This document shows, piece after piece, positions 11,156 through 21,933 of a DNA stretch of 64,000 nucleotides. The DNA is from Promerops cafer (Eukaryota > Chordata > Aves > Passeriformes > Nectariniidae), in the NCBI GenBank assembly GCA_013398275.1, contig VZSE01014383.1, positions 1 to 64,000 on the forward strand, given 5' to 3'. The stretch's first letter is position 1, and each line of letters opens with the position of its first letter. The position numbers and the translations under genes were made by a program. A model generated the notes under the pieces. That model was not told the DNA's origin. It was given only the letters and a program-made list of their open reading frames with translations, and did not search any database.

Positions 11156-11244
11156 GCCTGGGCACGGAAAACCGGGAGAGGGAAGCTTTGGGAATCAGGC
11201 TCTGGCTGATCCCTGCCTGCTTGGAACAGCCCCACTCATGACAC

Positions 11245-11250
11245 AATAAA
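11245..11250 (+). terminator. Polyadenylation signal of the S100 gene at 10528
   Basis: AATAAA 90 bp after the stop codon. Confidence 0.75.
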
Positions 11251-11259
11251 GCATCTCTT

Positions 11260-13015
11260 GAAATTCTCCGAGCCTTTCCCATCTCCTCTTCCATCCCGGG
11301 GGTGGGAGGAGGGGATGTGGGGTCACCCCGTGGTGACAAAGCTGCTGCTCCCTCTCCCCACACCAGCCACTCTCCTGCCCCTAAAAGTGTGATTTGAAAG
11401 AGTTTTGCAGCTCCAAACTCGGGGTGCCCCTGCTCTGGTTCAAGGATCCCTGCCCGAGCCCGGGCCTTGGGGACAGGGCTGAGCCCAAGGCACAGCTGGA
11501 CAGGGAGGTTCCCCTGCGAGGACACCTGCAGAGCCACCAAAGTGGTGCCAGCACCTGTCCCCGTGACCCTCAGCACTGCCCCTTGTCCCCGGGCACCTCG
11601 GTGCCCGTGCTGACCACTCACAGCCTGGGGGTCACGCCTGGCTCAGGCCACCGTCCCACCTTAGAACCAACCCCCTGTCCCACCCCCTGTACCCCGTCCT
11701 TGGGTACCCTCCAGGGTGATCAAAGCGACCCAAGGAGGTTTCCTGAAATTGCACTAAAACTCCGCAACGCCGCGGACACCGCATTGTGAAACGTCCCCGG
11801 CGTCCCCAGGGGTTCTGTGCACCAGGACCCGCCCGTTGTGAAAGCAGAGCACCCCCACCAGCGAGGGCTGGGCGCTGGGCATGGAACCCCGGAATCCCGG
11901 GATCGTTTCACTCAGCAAAGGCCTCCAAGATCGAGCCCAACCTGGGGCCTGTCCCCACCTGGTCACCCACACCAATGTCCAGCCATTCCTTGGACACGTC
12001 CGAGGATGGGGACTGCAAGCCTCCCTGGCCGGATGGCCTTTTCCACGAGGAAATTCCTGCTGAAGACCAGGGCTGCAGCTCCTTGCTGGCGGTGCCCCAT
12101 GCCAGCTCCTCTGGAGCTCCTGAACTTGTCCCAGGCCCATCTGGGGCCTTGCTTTGGCCTCCACTTCGTGTCCGAGACCAACCCGAGGCTGGGCAGGTTA
12201 AACAAACACCAAACGAGTGTGCTGAGTGAGCAGGCAGCTCATTTTAATGAGGAAACACTGGAAAATCTCGTCTGGCTCCCAAACCTGGCAGCTCTGAGCT
12301 GCCAGGCCCGCGCCGGGCCTCTGCCAAGCCGAGAAACAACAACACAAAAAGCCACAGGAGGGAGGACAGAGCCCTGGAAAGTGAAAACAATAAACACACC
12401 TTTCAGCCACACCTGGGCTCTGCAGCTCAGGGCACACCTGGGGCGGGGAAGAGCCACCCCTGGCACAGATGAAATGGAGCTCCTGGAGCTCTGCCAGGCT
12501 GGGAACATGCCTGGATCATCTTTCGTGGAGAGCTGGTTGCTGCAGGCAGGGGACGGTCCCGGTGCCACCTCTGTCCCGGTGTCATGCAGCCAGCCCTGCC
12601 CGCGCTGCCTCTGGTGAGGGGTCAAAGGTTGAGCTCGGTGATTTTTGGAGGTTTGGAAGCCGTGGGACACGGGGATGCACCAGGGGTGGGGACATTTTGG
12701 GGATGGGCAGGGCTGGCTCACTGGAGCAGGGCAGGAACGGCGCCACGGGTGCTCTTCACCCCCCGGCATCGGAAACAGCCCCGGAAAGGAGGAAAATGTG
12801 GAAGAACCCCAAGGGAAGGGGCTTTTCCAAGAGCTGGCGGAGAATCACAGCAGGTGCGGGGACAGGGCCACCCCCACCTGGGCCCGTGACACCCCGAGCT
12901 TGCGGGAAAAGCCACAGAGTCCCTTTTAGGGAACTGCCCGGAGCCTTGAGCAATGCCAGGGGCCTTGTGGGGCCGCACGGGAATGGGACGGAACGGCGAC
13001 ATTTCACAACGGGCC
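11260..13015. other. Intergenic stretch upstream of the MRP126 gene
   Basis: GC-rich sequence with no gene recognised. A degraded CR1 piece lies in its middle (listed separately). Open frames on both strands are a composition effect. Confidence 0.5.
11915..12065 (-). mobile_element. CR1 LINE fragment
   Basis: It reads as an inverted CR1 3' end (ccaagatcgagcccaacct, then ccttggacacgtccgaggat, then a ttttccacgaggaaatt-type end). It is degraded. Confidence 0.6.
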
Positions 13016-13025
13016 GTGGCCAGGC

Positions 13026-13031
13026 TATAAG
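13026..13031 (+). promoter_or_regulatory. TATA-like box of the MRP126 gene
   Basis: ctataagag, 73 bp before the exon 1 donor at 13099/13100. It is a weaker TATA than in the neighbouring S100 genes. Confidence 0.6.
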
Positions 13032-13090
13032 AGACCCCGCGGTGGCACCGGCCCCGCGCCCGCCCCAGGGGACTTCGCTGCCGTGACAAG

Positions 13091-14283
13091 ATGAGCAAGG
13101 CAAGTCCAGGGGGGCGTTGAAGGTGTCCGTGCTCTTTTCCAGGTCATTGGAGGCATGAGGATCCTCAGGGAGCTTCTCTTCATCTCAACACCGGGTCCTG
13201 GCTGAGCAAAACCATCTCCACTGGGGCTCAGCCACGAGGAGAGAGGAGGTTTTCTCCTGGAAGAGGCTGCTGACCACCAAAGAGGCTCCTGGATGTCAGA
13301 TCTCATGCTCTGTGTCCCCACAGAGGGTTTTGGGGTGTTGCCACCTGCTCTGGTTGGTTTATCAGCAGAGCCAGGCTTAGACAAGGCCCATTTTGGGGAC
13401 AAATCAGCTCTCAGCTGTCATTTGTAGGTGCACAGGGCAGAGAGGCCGCAAGGTCCTTCAGTCTCCTTGGAGAAAAGCCCAACAGCTCCTGTTCCTCCCC
13501 AAAAAGGAACGGCTGAACGCAGCCCGCTCATCGCAGGTCTTCCTGGGGATTTGGTGTGACCGTTTCTCCTGCAGGCCCAGCAGAGCCAGGAGCCGCTGTC
13601 AGAGCTGGAGAAGGCCATGGACGTCATCATCGACGTCTTCCACCAGTACTCGCGGCGCGAGGGGGACAGGGACACCCTGACCAAGAAGGAGCTCAAGCTG
13701 ATGATTGAGAAGCAGCTGGCCAATTACCTGAAGGTGAGGGGGCCCAGGGCTGGAGCGAGCCAGGCTGGATCCCAGCGCCTGGATGTCCCCAGGGTTTGGA
13801 TCCACACCCTTCCCACGCTGCTCTCCTGCCCAACCACCCCGTTCCAAACGTTCTCCCCGGAGGAGCCCTCACAGCTCTGCGTGAACCTGCAGCCCCTCGT
13901 CCCCTTCTCTTCAAAAATCAGGATCATGTTGCCCCAAATCTCCTTTTCCCCCTGGAAGCCACACCAGAAACACTCCCCAAAGCCCAGTTTTTTTTTCCGG
14001 AACTCACTTTCCTAAAGCCAAAGGAAAGCTTTTCCCACCCGGGGGAATTTGGAGCTGCGAACGAGGGGGTTTTGCCCTCACCTTGCCCCCTCCTCCTTCG
14101 CAGCACGTGAAGAACAAGGCCACCATCGACCAGATCATGAAGGACCTGGACGTCAACAAGGACGCCCAGATCAGCTTTGGGGAGATGATGCTGCTGGTCA
14201 CCCGCGTCACCTGCGCCACCCATGAGCACCTGCACGAGGTGGAGGACCACCAGCACCACCACCAGCACCAGCACCACCACTGA
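13091..14283 (+). CDS. MRP126: MRP126 / S100A9-like calgranulin with His-rich tail
   Basis: There are three coding exons: 13091-13099 (MSK), 13575-13733 and 14104-14283, about 115 residues. Exon 1 ends AAG|gcaagt, a GC donor with the strong consensus typical of GC-AG introns; reading through it is in frame. The core LSELEKAMDVIIDVFHQYSR and the helices around HVKNKATIDQIMKDLD match bird MRP126 as I remember it. The EF-hand 2 loop is DVNKDAQISFGE. The last ~20 residues alternate His and Gln and end in a His run, a likely zinc-binding tail. MRP126 is the bird myeloid/epithelial counterpart of the S100A8/A9/A12 group. If exon 1 is not used as drawn, translation could begin at an internal Met of exon 2. 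Confidence 0.88.
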
Positions 14284-14425
14284 GGCAGCGCTGCAGCCCC
14301 GCTTCCCTCCCCTCCGAGGAATTTTGGAGCTTGGAAGAGGCTCCCCAGTGGAACCCCGCCTTGAGCCGCCCCTCCCTGCCCGCCTCCCTCCTCCCCTTCC
14401 TCCCAGTGCGATGGTTTTGCTGCCA

Positions 14426-14431
14426 AATAAA
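14426..14431 (+). terminator. Polyadenylation signal of the MRP126 gene
   Basis: AATAAA 143 bp after the stop codon. Confidence 0.75.
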
Positions 14432-14449
14432 GATCTCCCCCGAGGCTGC

Positions 14450-17400
14450 CAAAGCTCTCCCGTGTCTCTGTGGGTTTTCCTGGGCTCTTCTCTCCTTAAG
14501 CCAGGCAAATCCACCTTTGGGACAGGCTGCTGGTTCCCAGGGGTGGGGTGGGTCCCTGGGAATTTGGGATTCACTGCAGCAGCAGCTGCTCGTGACTCAC
14601 AGTGTGCTCCAGAGGTTGGGATTGCACCAGGATTGGACAGGTTTTTGCATTTCCAACTGGAAAATACCCCATATTTTGGCCTGGAAGCTCTCCACAGATC
14701 TCCTAAGCCTGAGCTGTGGTGGTGGGCAGGAGCTGGGAGGAAGGATGGGCAGGGATGAGCAATATTTTCTGGAGGAAAACCCTTTTTAGGGCATTTTTGC
14801 TCCTCCGATGGGGGTGGACACGTTAAGTTTTGGGCAGCTGCGCTCTGTGTGGACAAGAACGGCAAACAACCCCAATTCCTCACTCAGAACACCCCAAATT
14901 TGCACCAAGAAGGTTCATTTTTTAAAAACCAGCTGCTTTCCAGAGGGAAAAGACAGCTGGGAACATCGATGGAGCTGCTGAGCAGGCTCCCGATTTCCAA
15001 ACCCCTTTTGGGGCAGGAAAAAGCACCACTGCTGATTTCCCAAGGGTGACTCAAAGCCCTGAAATCGCCCTGCTGCGGGAAGGAACCTTCCAGAAGCTTC
15101 CCCAAAGCCGCAGAGCTGAAGCAAGACGCGGTTAACACAAGACCTCCACAGGTTTGCTTCACCCCCAGGTTGCTCCAGCTTCCTCTGGAGCCAGTTTTGA
15201 CACCCAAAATGGTCAAATTGCTCCTAACGAGGTCAAATCTGCTGCAGGAGCAGGGTTCCCTCAGCTCTGCACCCCAAAACGGGCCAGGACCCCCAACCCG
15301 CGGCGCTTTGGGGTCTCTGGGGCAGGAGGAGCCCACGCATCCCACGGGGAGTGGGGGGAGCTCGGTGCCACCAGCACCCCCGGGAACCGGGGCTGGCCTT
15401 GGGGACAGGGATTTGCAGCAGATCAGGACTTTTGGGGGGGCTCTGTGGGGGTCCAGCCCCTCTGTCCCTGCAGAAAGCAGCCCCGGGATGGAGGCAGGAG
15501 CAGCCCGAGGCGCCGGGGGTTGCTCTGATCGGGTATTTCTCAGCCCAGGAGTTGTGTCCCTCTGGGGCTGTTGGACAGGAGGGGACAGAGAATGACCCCC
15601 CACACCCCGAATCCACCGGGATCCTTTCGTCCCAGCCACAGCCCCGCCCCTGGAGGTTTTCCAGCCTAAAAGATTCCGCGACTCGGAGCCGAGGCCCGGG
15701 CTCCTGCTGCCACCTGGTGGGATGTGACATCGCCGAGAGGCGACACTTGGAGAGGCCACCAGGTCCTGCCTGAGCTCCCCGAGGATGCTGCGAGCACCCC
15801 GGCGCCGGGCAGCTGAAATAAATCGGATTATTTGCATTTACGTGTCGCAATCAAACCCCGCGTTTTTGGGCCGAGCTGTTGGTGTGAGGCCACCCACCCA
15901 TTTTCAAATATCCCAAACTCCTCTGTCCTCATCCTGTCCCCCACAAATGTCCTTGCAGTGGCCCCGGCAGCTCCTCGCCCCGCTGACCCCCTCCCAAAGC
16001 CCTGCCAGGCTGGAGGCTGCGGCTGCAGGGCTGCGATTCGTGGATAACTCGGCAGCTGGGGGTGCGCCCCAGCTGTGCCCCAGCTGTGCCCACCCCCACG
16101 ACACCCCCGGACCCCTCAGGCCCGTGGCTGACCCACGAGGGTCCCCAAAACTGTGGCGTTCGGGGACTCGGGCGCAGGAGCTCGTGATCCACCCGGACAC
16201 CGCGACAGGGACGAGCCACAGCGGGCTGGGGCTGGCAGGTCCTGCTGAGGTCTGGCGACAGGAGCCACCCTGCCCAGAGCTGGGCTGGCTCTGCTGGGGA
16301 CACGCCAGGGCCGTGGTGGCAGCGGGCTGGGAGGGAGCAGCTGGCTCCGGGTGATTCAGAGCGGTTTTCCTCCTCAATTCCCTCATTCCTGGGTGATTCA
16401 GAGCGGTTTTCCCCCTAATTCCCTCATTCCCTATTTGGGGCGGAGGGAGGAGGCTGCAGGTGCTGTTCCTGTGCCTTGCTCTCCTGTCCACCTGCAGCTC
16501 CGGCCACCCCACGGCCACTCCACGGCTGCAGGGGGCAGGCACAGACCCCAAGGCTGTCCCCACAGAGACACCCACCAACATAAACCCTCAAACCCGCCAG
16601 GTTTGAGGCCAGGGATGGCTCCAGCTCCTTCTCCTGCGCGTCCATCGAGGCCTGGAGCAGCAGGAGTTGGGATCACGGAGGAGATCCCGCCCTAGGGGTG
16701 TCTGTCTCCGTGGGGTTGGTGCTCAGCAGCCTGCCAAGGCCGTGCCCCAAGAGTCTGTGGGGTAAAAGGTGCTGCTGCCTGTGCCTGACCATCCCAAATC
16801 CAGCCCCCAGGGGAATCCCGTGGGGCTGGGGCTCTCCCGAAAGCTCCGGGGGTCCCTGCAGAGGGAGAGCAGCCCCTGGGCTGATGCAGCTTCCCCAAAA
16901 GCAGCCCTGGCTGCAGGGGCCTGCAGGGACTTGCTGCCTCTTGCCTCACCCTGCCGGGGGAAGGAAAACTGGGCCGCAGACCGTGGCCTGCATCCCATCT
17001 CAACCACTGGCGGTGGCACTGGGGGGACGGGGGCGGCTCCGCAGCCCCTCCTGTCCCAGCCACGCTGCCACGGGAGGATGCCGAGCCAGATCTGCCCCTA
17101 TCTGGAGATCTCGGGGCGCTGATGGAAGCCGGCACGCCCTGGGCAGCGGGAGGGCTCCTGAGGGCCCAGTGAGCCTGCGTGTCCCAGGGTGTCCCCACCG
17201 TGCCACCACTGCCCTGCCAGCTCAGAGCTCTTGCTCCTTTCTCAGCAAAGGAGCCCCAGCTCGGCTGCCCTTGCCTGAGCCGGGCCAAGGTGGCTCCAGT
17301 CTGGGCCCAGAGGCGGCTCAGTACGTTTAGGACAGCCTGAAAATAAGATTAAACCCCCTTTTTCTGCAGGAATTTTTCTGGTCTGTGATGTTTTCTAAAC

Positions 17401-17640
17401 TTTCCCCGTGCACTCACAAACCCCTTGGGTTACAGAGGAAAAAAAACGATTATGGGGATGTTAACTGCAGAGTTTTACATAGGAAGGGAACCTCTGGCTG
17501 CCTTTTTTTGGGGATCCAAGGAGGTGCAACCCTATCCCTGACCTACATACACCTCTCCAGGTGTGCTGGTAAACATCCTCCGAGCAGCAGGATAATGAGG
17601 GAGGCTCCCTGGGAAGAGGCAGCCAGGGAACAGGACTGAC
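14450..17640. other. Intergenic stretch between the MRP126 gene and EDKM
   Basis: About 3.2 kb without a recognisable gene, RNA or full repeat. There are no paired splice signals with EF-hand or EDC motifs on either strand. Open frames on both strands track the high GC. Confidence 0.5.
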
Positions 17641-18148
17641 CGGAAGGAATCCTCTCCTCCTCCCACTCCCGGGAGCCTGCCAGGAGCTGCTCCCAGCTGC
17701 TCCCACCAGTCCCACCCCGGCCCCGGTGCAGGCAGGTGAGTCTCCGCCGTTTCTTTTTGGGTGGGAAATGAGCTTTTGTGTTCACGGGCTTGGTTTGGAA
17801 CTGGTTCTACCCGGCAGGGCTCAGGTCTGGAAGGCAGCAGGACGGGAGCAGCTCCCAGGCAGGAGGCTGGACGCACTTTCCGCACCTGCAGGAGCTGATT
17901 CATTCACCCCACAAGTGCCTGGATGGTTACAGGGAACAGCTTCCCTTTAATTTGACCAGGGAAAGTGGAGGAATGAAGGGAATCAAGGGAATCCTCAGAG
18001 AAGCCGGGAAAGGAAAGCTTCTTTTTACCTCTGGTGAAATCAAATGCAGGAAGGCTGAGCGGGATGTTTGGATGGGAACACGGGGATTTTCCTGCTGCCC
18101 TCGCAGTGGCTGTGGCCTCAGGTTCTGCTCCTCTCCAGGACTGGAGCC

Positions 18149-18720
18149 ATGTCCAGACTCATTAAAGCCATCACTGACATGATGCAGAGCTCCCAGGGCA
18201 ACGCCAGGAAGGGCAAGAAGTCGGAGTCCTTCAGCAGGAGCGAGTTCAAGAAGCTGATCCAGCAGGAATTCGCTCCTGTCAAGGTAACAGCAGGGGCTGG
18301 AGGGGGAAAAGAGGGTGGGAAAGGTGCTGGGGGGATACTTCGGGGTGGCTGGGGGGGCGGGGGGTCTGCAACAGCCACCCCACATCTGGGGCTGGGGTCT
18401 CTCCACTCTTTGGTTTTCCCTGGGTTTGCTCCCGTGCCCCCTCCCGGTGCTGCTGTCCCCTTGTCCCGCCGAGGGAGGCCGAGGGCTGGAAGGGGCAGGT
18501 CCAGCTGTGATCCAGGCTCTGCACCCCGGCACTGGGATCTGGGCTTCCTCCACCGCTGGCTGAGGGGTCCCGGCCCTCCCCCGCCTGGGGAGGGGCTGAC
18601 GGGGCCGTGTCCCCTCAGAGGTCCCCGAGCAGCAAGTACAGATCCGTGCCCCGGCCCTCGGACCCTGACACGGAGCCCATGAACAAGGAGAGGGCTCCTG
18701 CCAAGCCCTGCGTGTACTGA
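18149..18720 (+). CDS. EDKM: EDKM, epidermal differentiation protein with KKLIQQ motif
   Basis: Coding exons 18149-18283 and 18619-18720 join in phase 0 (aag|gtaaca ... cctcag|agg) and encode about 78 residues. The first exon reads like the N-terminal helix and loop of an S100 protein: MSRLIKAITDMMQSS at the start, then FSRSEFKKLIQQEFAPVK, which holds the diagnostic KKLIQQ motif. The second exon encodes a Pro/Ser/Arg/Lys-rich tail ending AKPCVY in place of EF-hand 2. A likely non-coding exon 1 ends near 17735 (gtgcaggcag|gtgagt); no TATA is visible before it. EDKM is a known sauropsid EDC gene at the S100 border of the complex, with orientation and place matching here. Its function is unknown; calcium binding is unlikely because the second loop is missing. 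Confidence 0.85.
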
Positions 18721-20120
18721 GGGCTCTCTGCTGCTCCTGGGTCGTGGAGGGAGCAGGTAAGGGACAGCCAGGGGACACCTCCTTGGGTGGGGACACAGCC
18801 GCCCCCGGGCCTGCTGTCACACTGGGGTGACGAGGTGTGGCCATCCCAGCGAGCCCAGTCCAGTGGGGAGGGTGGGATGGAGCAGGAGCTGAGCTCTGGG
18901 GGGGTATTTAGTCAGCTCTAATTAAATCTGCACAGTAATTGGGCACCAATCAGTGCCAAGCAGAGGGGGCTGGAGGGAGGGACTCGACTCCCGCCGGGTT
19001 TTGGGGTGGCCGTGGGCGAACCCCGCGTGGGTTTCCTTCCCTTTCTATAGGATCCCTGCATTGCTCCGTGGGCAGCAGCAATGGTGGGGTCTTCTTCCAG
19101 CCTTTCCCTGCTCCTCCAGGCCAGGCACATCCTGGGACAACTGAAGACCCAGCTCCACCGATTTACCTCCGTGAGGCAGAAATACCCCCAGGCCTCCTTC
19201 GGTCCTGATGCTCCAGCGGTGTCCCCTTGGGGTGCTTTAAAAATGCAGCTTTGAAGGCTTGGGGGGGGTGGTTGGGGGCAGATTTTCTCTCTTTTTTTTT
19301 TTTTTTCTCATAAAAAGCTGAAATTTCAACCACTTTACCCCCGTTATTAATGGGGAGAAAGTGAAAAAATCCCTGGTTAATAGGGCTGAGATGAGCAGGG
19401 TAATTACTTGACTCAGGCTGTACAGCAATAATGAACCCACAGCGGCAGTTCCTAGGAAAATTAAAGGTTCGTTGTTGGGAGCCCATCTCCAGCTCATTTG
19501 GAGTCAATGGCAAAATTCCCATGGGTTTTTGGGGGTGTGGACACACCAAAAATGCACCTGACCTGCAGCCAATCCTTCAGCTCTGGCTGAGGGGGCCCAT
19601 CCCTGGTTTTCACGGCGATGTTTCTGCACTGTAAATATCCCCAAGGCGTTTTTTCCGGGCTTATTTTTTCCCCTTCTCACAGAAACGGTTGTAAGGCCAC
19701 AAAACCCCAATAAAAACTGTACAACCTGCTGCCTGCCTGCATTTGAGGAGCCTCCCGAGGCAGGAGGGTGCTCAAGGCTGTGGTGGGGAGGGAGAGGGTT
19801 GGGAAGCCCTGGGGGTCTGGGGGCTGTGGGGTCCAGCAGGACACACTGGGGGACGGGGAGAGGTTTTTGGGTTTTCTCCAACACTGGGATCGTGCAGGGA
19901 TGATCCCCCAGGGGCGATCCACGGCAACAGCAACCAGAGCATTCCGAGGGTTCAGGGGGAAGCCAGCTCTGGCACAAGCTCTGTGCTAATCCAGCCTTCC
20001 AGTGGCACGGAAAGCACGGGCGAGAAGCTTGGGATCAGCGGCCTCAGAGGTCTTTCCCAACCTCTTCGATGCCGTGACTCTGAGTTCAGGGAAACACCAA
20101 CACAAGAGGGATTTAGGGAC
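18721..20120. other. Possible EDKM 3' UTR and convergent strand-switch region
   Basis: No AATAAA occurs near the EDKM stop; the first good one is at 19709-19714. A donor-like gagcag|gtaaggg follows the stop at about 18755, and an acceptor-like ctttctatag|gatcc lies near 19050, so a 3' UTR intron is possible. No further gene was recognised. The stretch separates + strand S100/EDKM genes from - strand EDC genes. Confidence 0.4.
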
Positions 20121-20128
20121 CATGACTC

Positions 20129-20134
20129 TTTATT
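20129..20134 (-). terminator. Polyadenylation signal of the Cys-His protein gene at 20277
   Basis: TTTATT on + (AATAAA on -), about 145 bp after the stop codon. Confidence 0.7.
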
Positions 20135-20276
20135 GGGCACCAGGGAAGCACCAGCCAGGCCCTGGCCAGGCCCCGGAGGGCACCGGGGCGGCTTTGGAAG
20201 CCCTGGGGAGGTGGGAGGGAGCTGGTGCCCGCGTGGCCTTTGCTGCTGGAGCTGGGACAAGGCGTGGGCCACGCTG

Positions 20277-20606
20277 TCACTTCATCTTCTGCTGGGGCAT
20301 CTGCGGCACCTGCTGCTGCTGCTGCTGCTGCTGGCCCTGCAGCTGTGGCTTCCCGTGGCAGCCGGAGCCGCCAGAGCTGTGGCAGCCCCCGGAGCTGCCA
20401 CCGGAGCTGTGACAGCCGCCACCGCCGGAGCTGTGGCAGCCCCCAGAGCTGCCACCGGAGCTGTGACAGCCCCCGGAGCTGCCACCAGAGCTGTGGCAGC
20501 CGCCACCCCTCGAGCTGTGGCAGCCACCACCCCCTGAGCTGTGGCAGCCGCCGCTGCTCTGGCGCTGCTGCCGGTGGCACTGGTCCTTTTCCTGGCGGGA
20601 GCACAT
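20277..20606 (-). CDS. EDC protein with Cys-His repeats and a poly-Gln stretch (EDCH-type)
   Basis: A single coding exon of 109 residues. It starts MCSRQEKDQCHRQQR, 18 nt after the acceptor tccccacag (exon 2 begins at 20624). The middle is made of about nine CHSSGG-type repeats with almost no hydrophobic residues. The C-terminus has an eight-Gln run encoded by CAG repeats and ends in MPQQKMK. Gln and Lys near the end are the expected transglutaminase targets, and Cys and His can form disulfides or bind metal. The Cys-His repeats fit what has been called EDCH in birds, but the Q-rich end could place it with another EDC family. The neighbour at 23754 is a clear paralogue (same start and KMK end). 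Exon 1 ends at 20999. Confidence 0.82.
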   Translation of the reverse strand: MCSRQEKDQCHRQQRQSSGGCHSSGGGGCHSSRGGGCHSSGGSSGGCHSSGGSSGGCHSSGGGGCHSSGGSSGGCHSSGGSGCHGKPQLQGQQQQQQQQVPQMPQQKMK

Positions 20607-21068
20607 GGTGCTGTGCTGGGTCACCTGTGGGGACAGAGGAGCTGCCAGGGGCTTTGCCTTCCTGCTCTTCCAAGCAAGAGGGATCCAGGTGTTTCTTTGC
20701 CCAGCCTCAGCCAGATCCCACATTTCTCTTTAAAGCTGGCACTGGATCCTTTCCCCCGCTGGGATTGTCCCACCGATGGCGTTGGAGACACCCGGGCCAT
20801 GCCTGGCTTTCCAAAGTGGAGCCACCCTGAGCCACCACCCAAGAGCCTCCCTCCTCGTCCCCATCTCTGCTCCCTCTGAGCGCCTGGGCTCCCCTGCTCC
20901 CGACCACCCCCAGAACAAATCCCAGCCCCGTTCCAGGCGTGGGGGTCCAAACTCATCCCTCCCCCTCCCTGAGGGTTTTGGAGCCCCCCAGCTCTTACCT
21001 GAGCTGCTCGTGCAGGGAAGAGATGCGGAAGGAATGAGAGGGAATGAGGCTTTTGGGGCCAGGAGCAC

Positions 21069-21075
21069 TTTTATA
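21069..21075 (-). promoter_or_regulatory. TATA box of the Cys-His protein gene at 20277
   Basis: TTTTATA on + (TATAAAA on -); the exon 1 donor (ctcag|gtaagag) is 70 bp downstream at 20999. An AP-1-like gtgactcacc lies about 130 bp further upstream, near 21201. Confidence 0.75.
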
Positions 21076-21529
21076 CCCTCCCTGCACACCCCACCTGGCG
21101 AAGAAGCCCCTCCCTGTCCCACAGCTCTGCCCGTTCATTTAATTCGCCGGCGGTTTTTTTTTTTTATTTTTTTGCCTCCCATTCCTCGGGCTCCTGGGGT
21201 GACTCACCTGATCCATGCTGGGATTGCCTCTCCCTATAGGTCGCCTTTCCTGTCCACAGAAATTTAATTGCCGGCTCTGCCTGCGCAGGGCTGGGCTGGG
21301 GGAGTCGTGTGGGTGGCCCCGGTTTCCCCAGGTCAGGATTGGTGTTGGTCACACCCGGGGAGTGCTTTGGGTTCAGGGGGGAGGTGATGTCTCATCCCTA
21401 AACCGCAACATCCTTCCAGAATGTCCTGAGGTCCTCTAGGCCTGCAACTCCCCTAAAACCTGAGGAGGGCCCGGAAGTACCAAAACCAACTTTGGGAAAG
21501 GAGAAATCCCTTCTTTAGCAGGAATTCCC

Positions 21530-21933
21530 TCCGTGCTGGGCACCGGTGAGGGGAATGTCCAGTGCTGTGCCCAGTTCTGGGCCCCCATGGCAAGAGGGGC
21601 TGGAGCGGGTCCAGAGAAGGGAACAGAGCTGGGGAGACCTCCTGAGGGAGCTGGGGGGGCTCAGCCAGGAGAAAAGGGGGCTCAGGGGGAATTTCTGGCT
21701 CTGCCCAACTGCCTGACAGGAGGCTCAGGTTGGAATCGGGAGGAATTCTTTCCTGGAAAGGGTGGTCAGGCCTTGGCAGGGGCTGCCCAGGGAGGTTTGC
21801 AGTGGCCATCCCTGGAGGTGTTCGAGGAAGGGCTGGCTGTGACCCTCTGGGCTGGTGACAAGGTGGGGATCAGGCACAGCTTGGACTAGATGGCCTTGGA
21901 GGGCTTTTCCAACCTCAGGGATTCTGGGATTTG
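21530..21933 (+). mobile_element. CR1 LINE 3' end (about 400 bp)
   Basis: A good CR1 match: ggagcgggtccagagaaggg, then ctgggggggctcagccagga, then ttggcaggggctgcccaggg, with a gggattctgggatt end. Confidence 0.9.

Noticed and set aside
14450..17640. Search for a peptidoglycan-recognition (PGLYRP) or further S100 gene in the gap before EDKM
   Set aside because: No PGRP motifs, EF-hand loops or paired splice sites were seen on either strand.
20311..20335. CTG/CAG run as an unstable microsatellite
   Set aside because: There are only about eight units and they encode the Gln run of the EDC protein, so this is normal for the family.
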